Shown: piece by piece, positions 1 through 10,840 of the stretch | How positions within the stretch are numbered: position 1 is the stretch's first letter | Layout of the letters: each line of letters starts with the position of its first letter | Assembly (NCBI RefSeq): GCF_905163445.1 | Contig: NC_053185.1 | Span: forward strand, 13,658,001-13,722,000 | From: Pararge aegeria | Taxonomy: Eukaryota > Arthropoda > Insecta > Lepidoptera > Nymphalidae | Direction: 5' to 3' | DNA: 64,000 bases | Made by a program: the position numbers and the translations under genes | Notes under the pieces: generated by a model | Databases searched by the model: none | What the model was told of the DNA's origin: nothing | What the model saw: the letters and a program-made list of their open reading frames with translations, nothing else

Positions 1-207
1 GATGGCACATGCTTCTCGCATGCCCTTTGAAGTCTTGCTCTGTTTATAAATGATGGTTTGCACTTACCATCAAGTAGGTCATTTGCTTGGTCCGTCAATG
101 ATTACTATAAAAAACCCCATGACAACACAAATAAAAAGGAAACGCAAGAGGTTACACTAAATAATATTATTGCCGCGTCCTTATATTCAAATAATCATTT
201 ATAACAA

Positions 208-374
208 GTCATAGTTACAAAAACGACCAAAATTAATAGGGACGTCACATTTAAGTAAGATTAGTTGATGCTTTGTTTCATGAAATTATGGCGTACAAAT
301 ATTCATTATTAATTTCAGTCATAATTACTAGAACGACCCTAATTAATATGGATGACACTTTTAAGATGATTTGT
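208..374. repeat. Two-copy tandem duplication, about 110-bp period
   Basis: A unit starting GTCATA-TTAC and continuing AACGACC..AATTAATA.GGA occurs at about 208-264 and again at about 318-374, in the same orientation. The copies agree at roughly four bases in five, with scattered substitutions and a one-base indel. The shift is 110 bp and the intervening DNA also looks weakly related. No transposon ends or target duplications are visible, so an old local tandem duplication is the simplest reading. Confidence 0.6.
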
Positions 375-2130
375 ACCACATTTTGATAAAACTAAATATT
401 CATCTACCTATAAATTTCGAAGCCCGACCGGAGTGACTCCTGATTATTGGATTTGGTGATGAAAATGTAAACTAAAATCAAATGCAATCCGTTTATGAAA
501 CGAATAGATTTGAGTGAACAGGCATTCTGAGCCCGGCCGATATTAGATTGGGCAGCTTGCACCTGATGGGTTTACTAGCGGCAACAGGGTTTAGTTGATG
601 TCACAATCGGTCGCCACTGCCGCAGCGGAATTAACCGCCGCCGCCGGTTGCCGCTCTAAATGTCAGTCTTATTATCATCTGACACTTTGGGATTACCTAG
701 GATAAATTGTTTTAACGTTTGGAAGCGGCCTTTTCACTGGATGTCGACAAGTGTTATCTTTTCAAATTAAAACTGAGCTCACCGGATCTACGAGTACCTA
801 GCTACCTAGTGCGACTGCTTTTGGACTTTTTAATCAAAACTAGTTTACAGTTTCATTCAGTCTCTTTGAGCTTGCCAATTAAGCTTTTGATTGGTTGCAA
901 CAATCACTTACGTGCGACGCTGTCAACTCTGTCACAGGAATGAAGTTTAACGGCAGAACGGGCGGCAGTACGTTTGCTAATACCATTTTCCGTTTGGCTA
1001 ATAAGTTTAGCATGCGCTATTACCAATCGGACGTCGAGCTTGGTGCTTGTCGAGCGCTTGTACCCGGCAATCAATTTGTTGCACGTCCGAACGTTTTGAT
1101 TCTCCGAATTTCACAATCACTGTAGAATCCTGATAGTTGTATGTATTCCTCATACATGCATATGTATTCTAAGCTTGAACTGCAATAAAATATGGAGTTA
1201 TTCGTTTAGTATTCAAGTAGCTAAGCGCAAAGATGATTTTCCATCTTTCAATTGTTATCGATACAAAATCGCAATATGTAAATGGCGGGTCGAGCGTTCG
1301 GCAGTACAGTCAGGTCCAAAGGGTCTTGGCGAGGGTGCCTGTCGGGTTCATTTGACATTCGAATCACGAGCGCCCCGAACGATGTCCCATCTCAGCTCGC
1401 TTGCGCCGATTGCATTAATTTAACCATTTTATAAGCGATTTAATAGACAATCATCTGATTCGGCTATTAGAGAAACACCGAAATTGTGGTAGCGGCAATA
1501 TGGACATGGAATTTAGTTTTTATTCGAAGTATTGTTATTATCTTAACATTTTTAATTTGTTTGGAATTATGCAACATATTTCATTACCATCGTTTAAAAT
1601 AATTCAACGTTACAAACATCCATATAAAGTAGTAATCTCCACAAACTTTAACATTTATGAAATTAGTATCCATAAGTGGCGGTTGGGTTTTTCTATCTAT
1701 TTATTTTCCTACGTTGACTAAAATATTTTTTACGGAACAAAATTATGTTTTTTGTAAAAAATATCTTTACAAACTTTATGGTTTACTAGCTGCTTTGTGT
1801 AAAACCAGGTGAGTTAGTCATTTGAATACTTTGTGTTTCCCGATATTTGGTGTGAAATAACGATTGTTCCGCTAAATCACCCTTGGGAATGAGTCTAAGT
1901 TACTCTTGATTCTTACATTTTGGATGAAAAATGAAAGAATCGAGTCGAAAAATAAAGTCGATCTGTTTCTTGGGCGTGCAGGATGGACACAAAAATAAGC
2001 AAACCACACACACTCATGCATTTATTATATTAGTATACGGATCTAATATGGTCAGTGTAATTAAATCAGTTTTTTAATATAGGTATCTTTAAGCAGTTCA
2101 GCAATAAAGTATAATTTCTCAGTAGTCGAC
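375..2130. other. Non-coding, AT-rich; one GC-rich patch
   Basis: No supportable gene or recognised repeat. Short open frames at 719-943, 895-1125, 1175-1423 and 1500-1721 overlap one another and resemble nothing known. The notable part is 606-656, rich in CCG and CGG in contrast to its surroundings, with a small inverted pair AACCG (633-637) and CGGTT (645-649). The patch could be a regulatory element. Confidence 0.5.
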
Positions 2131-2575
2131 CACCTCCGATATATCCCGGAGAGTATTCAAATCAATCTCTGAACATTTTCAATTTATTTCAGTGTCCTTA
2201 TCTGTAACAGCCTCAGCGCTGAATTAATCTGGACTCTTCCCTCGCGCCGCCGCCTCTCACCGGAAATTAAACGAATTAATGCTATCCAAATGTACATTTT
2301 TCACTTTGGGACTCGCGCATTCTATCGATGAATCTCTCGTCTTTTTCATCGAGAACGATCATCGGATCTGCGTTTATCAGTCTTCGCTTAGATGGAACAA
2401 TTGATACGTCGGTGATGTACGTTGAGTTGTAAATTGAATTCGCGATATTGATTCGTCTACGCTCCATTTATCCGAAAAACGATTTGATTATCGACACGGT
2501 TATATCAACTTAACGTGGTTCTGGTATTAAACTGCTAATCGCGGGACGTTCACAACTTTGGATTTGATATTAGAA
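2131..2575. other. Non-coding, GC-richer stretch upstream of a SINE cluster
   Basis: This segment is visibly less AT-rich than its flanks, especially 2240-2470. An open frame of 61 codons lies on the minus strand (2282-2467) and has no recognisable domain. I see no splice-site pair that would make it an exon. It is either non-repetitive regulatory-type DNA or unrecognised old sequence. Confidence 0.35.
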
Positions 2576-2834
2576 GCAGAGTTAGCTGAATGGTTAAGAC
2601 TCCAGCTTCACTTTCGGGGGGCCGAGTTCAAATCCCAGCACGCCCTGTAACTTTTCTAAGTTATATGCATTTAAGTATATAAATATCGCTTGTTTCAATG
2701 GTGAGAGAAAACACTGTGATGTCCACCAATCCGCACTGGAACAGCGTGGTGAACTACGGCCTTCTTATTGTCGGGAGAGTCCCGTGCCCTGTAGTTGCAC
2801 GATGTAGGGGTTGAGATGATGACGATTATGATAG
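2576..2834 (+). mobile_element. tRNA-derived SINE, near full length
   Basis: A Pol III-type head is visible: a box A-like AGCTGAATGGTTAAG near 2584 and a box B-like GAGTTCAAATCCC at 2625-2637. The body has the conserved ATCCGCACTGG and GCGTGGTGAACTACGGCC, then GTCCCGTGCCCTGTAGT. The tail is GGGTTGAGATGATGACGAT. This head-body-tail order is that of common lepidopteran SINEs (compare Metulj of Heliconius and HaSE of Helicoverpa; names from memory). It is non-autonomous and would depend on a LINE. Divergence from the other copies here suggests an old insertion. Confidence 0.82.
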
Positions 2835-2993
2835 CCTATTGGGCACGGCTTCCATTTCGGGGCACCGAGTTCTTTCGCTGGCGTACACCTCTCACTTTTT
2901 AGAGTTTCATGTCGTTCTTAATTTAAATTGGTCAGCGGGGAGACCCGAGCCTTGAAGAGAGCCGTTAATGGGTTGATGACAATGACAATAAGG
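2835..2993 (+). mobile_element. Degenerate SINE fragment abutting the previous SINE
   Basis: Immediately after the preceding tail, GCCTATTGGGCACGGCTTC followed by GGGGCACCGAGTTC looks like a second decayed tRNA-type head. It is followed by GGGGAGACCCGAGCC and GGGTTGATGACAATGACAAT, matching the body end and tail of the same superfamily. The central ACTACGGCC region is missing, so this copy is internally deleted. A nested or tandem insertion into the first tail is likely. Confidence 0.65.
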
Positions 2994-3984
2994 CGATCAA
3001 GAATTGCACTTCTAAACTTCAAAAACTAAAGACAAAGAGAAATCCATTTAAAATAAAGGTACTATTGATTAAAGTGTTGACTCAATTCAAATATTTATGT
3101 TATCAATTTGTATCAAATAAAATAAACTCATTCTTAATCTACAATCCCCTGTTCAATTTTGTAAACTAAACGACAATTAAATACTGAATACAGTACCTAC
3201 ATTAGTGAGCAAAGTTCAAAGATGGTAAAACATTAACCTTGTAAACCGCTTCGCGTAACAGAATCGCTTAATAAAGAAATGTATTAACATTTCTCAATTA
3301 ACATTCGTTTAGGCTTGGTCTACGCGTTCAAATTGCACGTAACTACGTAGCCAATCGCTCAAGCGCTTCACCCCATGTATTCCAGAATAATGGCACAGTA
3401 AAGCCTAGCGCACACCTGCCACTCGCACAACTATACCGCTAATTAATTCAGTAAAGGCTATTACGACGAATACAACACCTACGATTATTGGGTCGTATAC
3501 GAAAGCTGTTGGCCGTTCCTCCAAATACATACTGTACATGCTATATTTCGATAGTAAATACATAGCCTTATCTGCTTACCCCTCTTTATTAATTATGAGT
3601 TACTCATTAAACATAAACATTTTATCTATATTATGTATTATTTACTAAGGTTTGTGCGCTAGACTTAATAAAAGATGTGTCAGGTATTCTTAAACCAATA
3701 TAATAAATACTTTAGTGGCTTTTGCAATATTCACGCAAAAACTAAATGGGTAAACGAACATAGATTTGCCATCACTTCTTTATATATGATTTTTTTTTAA
3801 GTTTCATCTTAAAAATAAATGATTTGTCGTTTGAATTATTATCAGAACGTACCTACAGAGAAATAAATAGATTTTCTAGAATTACATCGGGCTCTGTATT
3901 CATGTTATTACTTTAATGAAATTATTATTACCAGTCCGGTTTTAAAAAAAATCATCTCGGTTATTACCACTGTCGTGTGCTAAT
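2994..3984. other. Non-coding, AT-rich
   Basis: Between two SINE pieces. No gene, RNA or clear repeat is seen. The segment 3300-3530 is slightly GC-richer. Homopolymer and AT runs elsewhere, such as poly-T at 3790-3799, are unremarkable. Confidence 0.5.
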
Positions 3985-4118
3985 AATCGTAGCCGCTCAC
4001 TAACTTGCATTGGTGCGGAGAGCATTGTGGAAGCTCTTAATAGCTCTTGTCTATGCAAGAAAAACATGGCCCAGCCGTTGGACGTTGGTACGCTTTGGGA
4101 TATGATGATGATAATTAT
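3985..4118 (+). mobile_element. SINE-like 3' fragment (CTTGCATTGG body)
   Basis: ACTTGCATTGGTGCGGAGAG, then GTGGAAGCTC, GGCCCAGCCGTTGGACG and the tail GATATGATGATGATAATT follow the body order of a frequent lepidopteran SINE or RTE-type 3' end (GCATTGGAGCAGCGTGGTGG.. GCCCAGCAGTGGGACG.. GATGATGATG). No tRNA-like head is recognisable, so it is 5' truncated or the 5' part is too diverged. Confidence 0.6.
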
Positions 4119-4554
4119 GTTTTAGACAAAAAATAGTTTGGCAGAGCTCAGCCAATGATAATATATAAAATATAAAAAAAACTTTTAGCCATGGACGCTT
4201 AGTTGAAATGATATGAAAACGTCAACGAAGACAACAAATAACTGCAATAAACAAATGAGTTTGCAAACAAAACACAGGTCTAGTGTTTATGTGAAAGTAA
4301 AAAATATAGTGTCTGATATATGCTTGCGTTTAATGAGATACACGCACATAATTTAGAGTGATGGCTTTAGCGTTCATTCTCTTAACGAGTTTGCACTGTT
4401 CAATAAATTGCTTGAACTGTGTGGATTTTGATTAATTAAATAGTTTAAGCAATTTTTACATTGATTAATATTTAATTAAAATATATCAAACAGTGCGTGT
4501 TGCGAGTACCTACGTACTTACTGCTCCGTACTTAGTGGCTTACTATGGGCATCA

Positions 4555-4812
4555 TAAGATATCTCAGAGCTACTCAGCCAGCGATGTAGACAGCTAGGAA
4601 AGGAGTATTTCTACTCGACAAAATAAGAAATGAGACACATAGTTCGGAGAACTACAGACATATATTGGTGTTCCAAGGTACTGGAATGGCGACCCCGAGG
4701 ACAGACGGCAACAAAGGAGCCGCTGAAAACAAGCGGCCAAGGAACGTGGATTTTTTAACTCCTACAAAAGGCCTATAGTGTGTTCAGTAGAGGAGTTTAA
4801 TCGGTTGATAGA
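4555..4812 (+). mobile_element. 3' end of an RTE-like non-LTR retrotransposon, decayed
   Basis: One frame at 4678-4698 reads V-L-E-W-R-P-R. This motif is typical of the far C-terminus of RTE-type reverse transcriptase proteins, which continue into GR.. and a W-containing end. Further on, GGCCTATAGTGTGTTCAGTA, then GAGGAGTTTAATCGGTTGAT, corresponds to the usual CCTATGTCCAGCAGTGGA.. TGATGATG end. Frames are broken by stops and indels, so nothing is expressed. It is a 5'-truncated dead copy of about 250 bp; only the terminal coding trace remains. Confidence 0.65.
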
Positions 4813-7800
4813 TATTAAAATTATTTATAAATTCACCAAAACATAATATTTATGTACATTTTCTTCAGATTTAAATAAAAAAATCTATCAATAAAGATAA
4901 GTCATAATGGTATATATATTATTTAAAATAGACTTCGAACCAATATAATGTAATCAGCATAGAGTGGATGGCTTTAATTTCCCCTGGGAAAGCCACCGTA
5001 GAGTTTATAGTGATAGTATATTCATTAAATTTTTATGACCCCACGAAAATCTAAATAAATAATTTATATTTATTTTTCATAATCACCGTAAACAATATGT
5101 ACCTTACATTAAACGTATTTTAAGATTTACTATTAATCAGCTCAAAATGCCGTGAAAACTCTTAGAACATAAAATACAAATGCAATAAAATTACAGTATG
5201 TAGATAGTTACATTGTATAGAATGCAAGTTGAACGGCTCTGCGATATTCTTCATTTCCAATAAACTAATTTTCAATCACACTAAAACATTCTTAAGCCCA
5301 CGAACCCTTATACAATCGTTAAACAAACATTTCACTAAGCAATCTTATATATTTGACTACGAATATACAAGATTGCTTTTACAAATTGCAATAATTTGTG
5401 AGAGTCAAACTATTCAATCTTTGCCTAATACAGAACTATTTTAAATTCATTTCTTTTCTTCATCTCACAAGAAATTGTGTATTTGTTTCACGCAGCGTAG
5501 TCCTAGTTAGAAAAGTTGAAATTTCTAACTATAAGAGCATTTTTCTATTTGCGACGTAGTTAACATAAGACAGAGCGTCATTTAACGCATTGCAGCGTTA
5601 TCGAACGCGTAAGACTGTAGACGTACAGTAAAGTTGCACTGATTGAACTTGTGTTTCAATTTACCGCAACAACTTGAAGGTAGTACGGAATTCTGCAGAA
5701 CACCTTAAGTGTTATCGCGGTCGGGAGCAGCTGCCTCTCTAACTAACCGTGATTGCCCCCCTCCCTTGCACCCCGCTGTGTATCATTTTTTTCAACCCTC
5801 TCGGGAACCGGCTCATCGTCGTCCTGAAATTGCTATACTTAGCATTAAATTGTGAGGCTTTAAAAGGGCATTCCACAAGGATTACTGTGCCTATGGCGTT
5901 TTTTTTCATTGTACGTCTAGATTGCCGCTTCGCTGTTTTGTAAATATCTTAGGGATATCGGTTAGCTTAAACTGCGCCTCAAATCCACGCTGACGTTAAT
6001 GATCCGGTCCCTTTCGTTATCTTCGAGACGTACGGTTATAGTGCCTGCCCGCGTTGCGAATTATCTTCCCCACAGAAGATTTTTCCCGTTCTTAGTTTTT
6101 GCAAACTCCCATTTACGGAATTTGGCGCTTTTAATAGGGTTTCATATTCAGCAACATAATGCCGTCTCATCAAGTAAATTATGACTTTAATCTCATAGAA
6201 AGTTCCGCTACGAGTTTACCCGACTTTACTTTTAAACTTCACCCTCACTGGCGTTCAACGTTCGGTGATTTATGGAAACTAGAAAATTTTAAAGTGTATA
6301 AAGTATATTTCATTGCTTCTGCAAACTTTGTTGTCATGCTTAAAGACGATCTAGACTTAAAATTTAGATTTTGCGTATGAAACACGAGAGCCATAAATAA
6401 CTCGTATGTCTTCGTATTTCATGCTCTATTTCTAATGTATGTTATTTGATTTTATTTTATAAAGTTGAATTTGATCGTCAAATTTATTTGACTTTATAAC
6501 CTACAACTTTAATGTCAGTTTTAGGCAGTGCCTAAAACAAATGCATAATGATTTAGGCGATTGGTATAGAAAAAAAAACCTTTTACCAAATCTTAAGTTT
6601 ATCTATCGGTGAATAGTTGATATATGCCTAGTAATCACCTTAGACTAGGCGTTACCTTATTAGGTCGTTAGTGAAAATGATATTAGTGTTCTACGGTTGT
6701 AGTATTTGTTTCATGTTCACAGTACCTTGTTTTTAATGAATTCTGTAGTTTATACTTCGAAAAATGTTTTCAATATATTTTCAAGCTTATTTAATACGAT
6801 GAAGCAAGCGATAAGCAATCAAACTTAAGGATATTGGGCGAATCAAGCTTAAAATGGAACACTAAAAATGCTTCATTCTAACATTATCAGATACGTATGC
6901 TTTAAGGTGCTACAGATTTATGACCCTGTTTCCTGTCCAGTTACGAAGATAAACGCAAAAGTTAATTTTATAAATTGGTCATTTTCGTATTCGTTACCAA
7001 TCCTACGTTGGTTATCTGTAGTTATCTTCCCCAATCGTCAAGATAGATAGCGCGGTAGGCACGCAAGCGGCGATTGATTAGGTAGGCCCGCACCGCCCTG
7101 ACGGGTTAATAAAGCCCCCTACCCACTGCTGATTGCCTAGTAAGCTACCAGTTCTGCCTTCCGACGAATATCATGCATGAATTATCCCTATATGTGTGAA
7201 TAATTTTATCATGTGATTTAAGTACCTACTGACATTCAAAAGCGTAAAGCTATTTAAATCCCTAATCATCAATCGTCAAATCTTAAATTTTTAATAATAA
7301 AGCTGGTAAAGAAACCAAAATCATTACCTATTCAAAATCGCTTGTTATCAACAGGTCGTCTTTATTTATTCCAAAGCTGTCTCTACATTATTTAGAAATT
7401 TTGCAACCATTCAGCCCCAAGGGACTTTATTAAAAGCTTAATACCTATCCCTATTTAATATTCAACAGATCTTATTTAAAGAGGTAACGCACTTAAAGTG
7501 AAATTCTCGGCTGAAATTGGAAGCACACCTTTATTAATTTGTATACCCAAGATGGTTTTAGGCGAGGTGACCCTATTTTCAAAGGTGACAAACACTGCAC
7601 CTGCGCGTCACATTTGCAATGAACAGCACAAATTAAACTGAGGTTTCCAGCACCTGTTTTCATATATGTCAACCGTTTTTATGGCCTTTGTAAAAGCCTT
7701 TCTTTTGTCGTAAAACGAATAGTAAAATTGAACTTTGCAAAAGAATCACTTAAAGATAATTCGATAACGCGTATTATTAGTAACGATAAAGAGATATTAT

Positions 7801-10692
7801 AATGTTCTTATTTGAAAATATAATAAGGTGTCCCATGAATTTCTGGATAGGCTTAGATTAGAATTTGTTAGCTTGTCATAAACCAGTAAAACGTTTAAAC
7901 AACAATTTAAACAATCGTATTTGGAGCTATACTAAAACTCTCAACTTAAAATACTATTTTTATTCCATAAGCAACAGTACGACCAACGCACGAAATGCGA
8001 AAATGCATAATAAAAGAAGCAGTTCTTTAAAGGCAAGATTGAATTAAATTGTAATAACTGGCAACTGAGCTGCAATTTTCGTGATATCATCAGAGATAAA
8101 AAGCGCTACCATCTGTCCATTCTGTGATGCCAATTTTTGCGATGTATGCCAAATTGACTACTTGGCTACATTTCTTGCATAAAAATGACCCTCATTATGT
8201 TCCACATTCTGTATGTTCCCCACAAGATCGTTCTCGAGCACGACATACTGTTATGTGGCTACTTGACATTGATTTCTAACATACGAGTACGTTGTTAGGC
8301 CTCAGCACAAGCCTAAGTATGTAATATTGGTGGAATATTAAAATGTCGAAACATTTTTTTACCTCTAAATTTAGTTTAACCAATGTGATAAATTATTATA
8401 TATATATTAACAGCTTCATTTTCACAGTTTCAAAGAGTGCACGTGTAACATATTAGGTTAAGCAACAAAGTTAAGCTGTACTTACTGTTATTTAAGTCTT
8501 TCTAGTTTTATCGTCATATGTAATAGTTATGGGAATTGAAAGCAATGGGTCAAACTAACTGCTAACTCTTTCAGGGTGCTAACATTACGGGATGATCCTA
8601 TTCATACAACGATCGCCTTTTAGCATACAAAACTTTGTTACGTTGCGGTGCGAATTAATCAAAGTATTCTGTGATTATAAAACCAGTTAAGTTACCAGAA
8701 CAAGTTTCCGAAACGGATTGAAATAGGGTGCTCGCGGTTGCAACCAGGTCTAGTGAACACGGTATACGTTTCACAAACTTCTCCAGCGGAATTAGAAAGT
8801 CAGTCTACCAAACAAATCTGGATTTACTTCGCCTCGTGGAAATGTCATTTCGAACTTCTCAGTCCCCGGTTTCGCTGGTCGCATGAGCGGGTTATCCCAA
8901 CCTAACTTCTAAATCAGATTATACAAAAAAGTGTGAAAGATTTTTTCGCTTCGTAAACGAACATCAAACAAATGTACTTCGCAGTTCGCAGAGCCACACC
9001 CTTTGCTCTCTTGACGGAATTTACGCCATTGTTGAACAGAAAGTTAATAATATCCAAGTAGTAGTTTGTGTTTGATAAAAAAATATATTATTATTAATAA
9101 AATATATAATAACAGGTACGCTTTATTAAAGAACATTATTTTTATCTTAGTTAATATAAATTTAATTAAATAAAATAATTTTAATCTTAGTTATTATTAT
9201 TGTTGCTGCAATACAAAATAAAAATCACGTCATTATAAAATAGCAACTTAAATTCCATAAAAACTTAATTACAGGCACGGTTTAATATATCGTTCTGCTT
9301 AATTTAATGAAACATGCATACGTAACACGCATCCCAATGTAATGAAAAAAAATTAAATAAACATTAAACAAGTCTTAATGGGGTCATAATTTAACTTTGT
9401 AAAGTTATTTGTAGATAGACACAGGACACAGGAATTAACTTGTATTATGTGTAAACATGAGGCCATCAAGAAGATTGTTAGCACGCACGTCAACGTGGTA
9501 CGAAAATGGGTCAGAAAAACCACAAGTGCAAGGTTGTTATTACACCTACAAGTTAATGACTTCACAATTATTTTTAGTTCCGCCCTCAAACCCGTAGCGA
9601 GCTTTGCAGACTATAGCAATTAGTCTAACAATCTCTCTCGTGGACACATTTTTATCATTTGACATAAGGAAAATTCTCCAACCATAGTCATCCTGAATTC
9701 TATGCTCCTACAACTTTTATGATAATCTGCATGCAAGATTTCCGCAAGACACGAGTACTCTTCTCGTTGAAGTTGGACGCCCCTTGACCTGATATTTGAA
9801 ATAAGCCCAGAATTCCTTCATATATTTTCTTCTTACATATTTTTCATCGCCTATATAATGTTAACCGTGATTCGCACTAACGACTCAATAAAGTGCGAAC
9901 ATTTATTTGATTAGGTTTAGGTAAGGGTAGAGGTTCATACGTACATGTATGCCATCTATTATGAACACTTTAATATATGCAAAATGGGCCGGTTAGCCTC
10001 GAAATCCTTTAGTAATTCACGGGGCTTACTCCATTAAATTATCACACAATTCAGGAAAACCATTAAGATATTATGCTGCGCCAACATTTTTTACTTAACA
10101 TGAACAACAATAAAATTTCACGCTCACGATAAAAGGGAATAATAATTATTTCAAATGTATTTGTTTGGAGAAAAAATATCTTTACTTTGGAAAATATCTT
10201 TATGTATAAAACTGCTTTTCCTTTAAAGTATAATATTTTATAGAGGGAATTTATCTTTTATCAAGGTTATCTATAAAGCTCCAGAAAGTTTCAATTAAAA
10301 GTGAATTTATCTCTAACTCACACAGTAGGTACTTCTTTGGTTAGATACTCCGCCCAATGCAACATTGTTGAAAGTACGAGTATGATTTTTTTTTGTTTCT
10401 TTCAGACGGTTTACTGAGATTACAATATAACTAATATAGTTTATATTTTATGACACCTCTTGTAATATAATTCGCAAATAAAATTATAAACAAATTTAAA
10501 AAGACACTGGACCGAAAAAATATAAATATGAGAAGTAAAATAAACTCGTTGTGTAGTTAACTAGGCTGCATAAAATTGGTTATATAGTTATTGGTTAGTT
10601 TTAAATTCAAGGGAAATTGTATATTATTTGATATCTAATTAACAAATTAAATCTTTGAGATGTTTCCTAATAAGTTTAAAGTATACTCTAAA
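4813..10692. other. Long repeat-poor non-coding block
   Basis: Nearly 6 kb without a recognisable transposon, RNA or gene. Open frames of 60-78 codons (for example 5749-5943, 6159-6380 and minus 9353-9589) have no domains and no consistent coding character. Slightly GC-richer parts are 5700-5830 and 8690-8900. Very AT-rich tracts occupy 9060-9260 and 10130-10310. Small palindromes occur at 6459-6548. Absence of SINEs over this length contrasts with 2.5-4.8 kb. Confidence 0.5.
6459..6548. repeat. Two short inverted repeats
   Basis: ATAAAGT at 6459-6465 pairs with ACTTTAT at 6491-6497, with partly complementary DNA between. Downstream, GTTTTAGGCA (6528-6537) and TGCCTAAAAC (6539-6548) form a perfect 10-bp inverted repeat around a single G. 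Neither is followed by a feature that assigns a function. They could be protein-binding dyads or chance. Confidence 0.55.
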
Positions 10693-10840
10693 CTCATAGC
10701 TAAAAATTAATTAACTGTGAGATGGTGATAATAAAAAAATGCCCGGCTTAGTTCATTGTGGGCTCTTCTTAGACCAAAGCGCGGTTAAAACACCACTTTG
10801 GGTTTAAGCTGTTGAACGCAGTTATCACCATCACCTCACA
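10693..10840 (+). repeat. Interspersed repeat, copy 1, bounded by inverted GATGGTGATAA termini
   Basis: TGTGAGATGGTGATAA at 10716-10731 is matched in inverted orientation by TTATCACCATCACCTCACA at 10822-10840, differing by a three-base indel, so the ends enclose about 125 bp. The interior contains GTGGGCTCTTCTTAGACCA. A second, more decayed copy lies at 40777-40903 on the same strand, and homology between them extends upstream to 10693 (TCATAGCTAAA.ATTAATT). I recall this as a frequent lepidopteran repeat but cannot place it in a transposon class. The inverted ends suggest a foldback or MITE-like unit. Confidence 0.65.

Noticed and set aside
2576..2650. Possible tRNA gene
   Set aside because: Box A and B are present, but the acceptor stem does not close and the sequence continues into a SINE body and tail.
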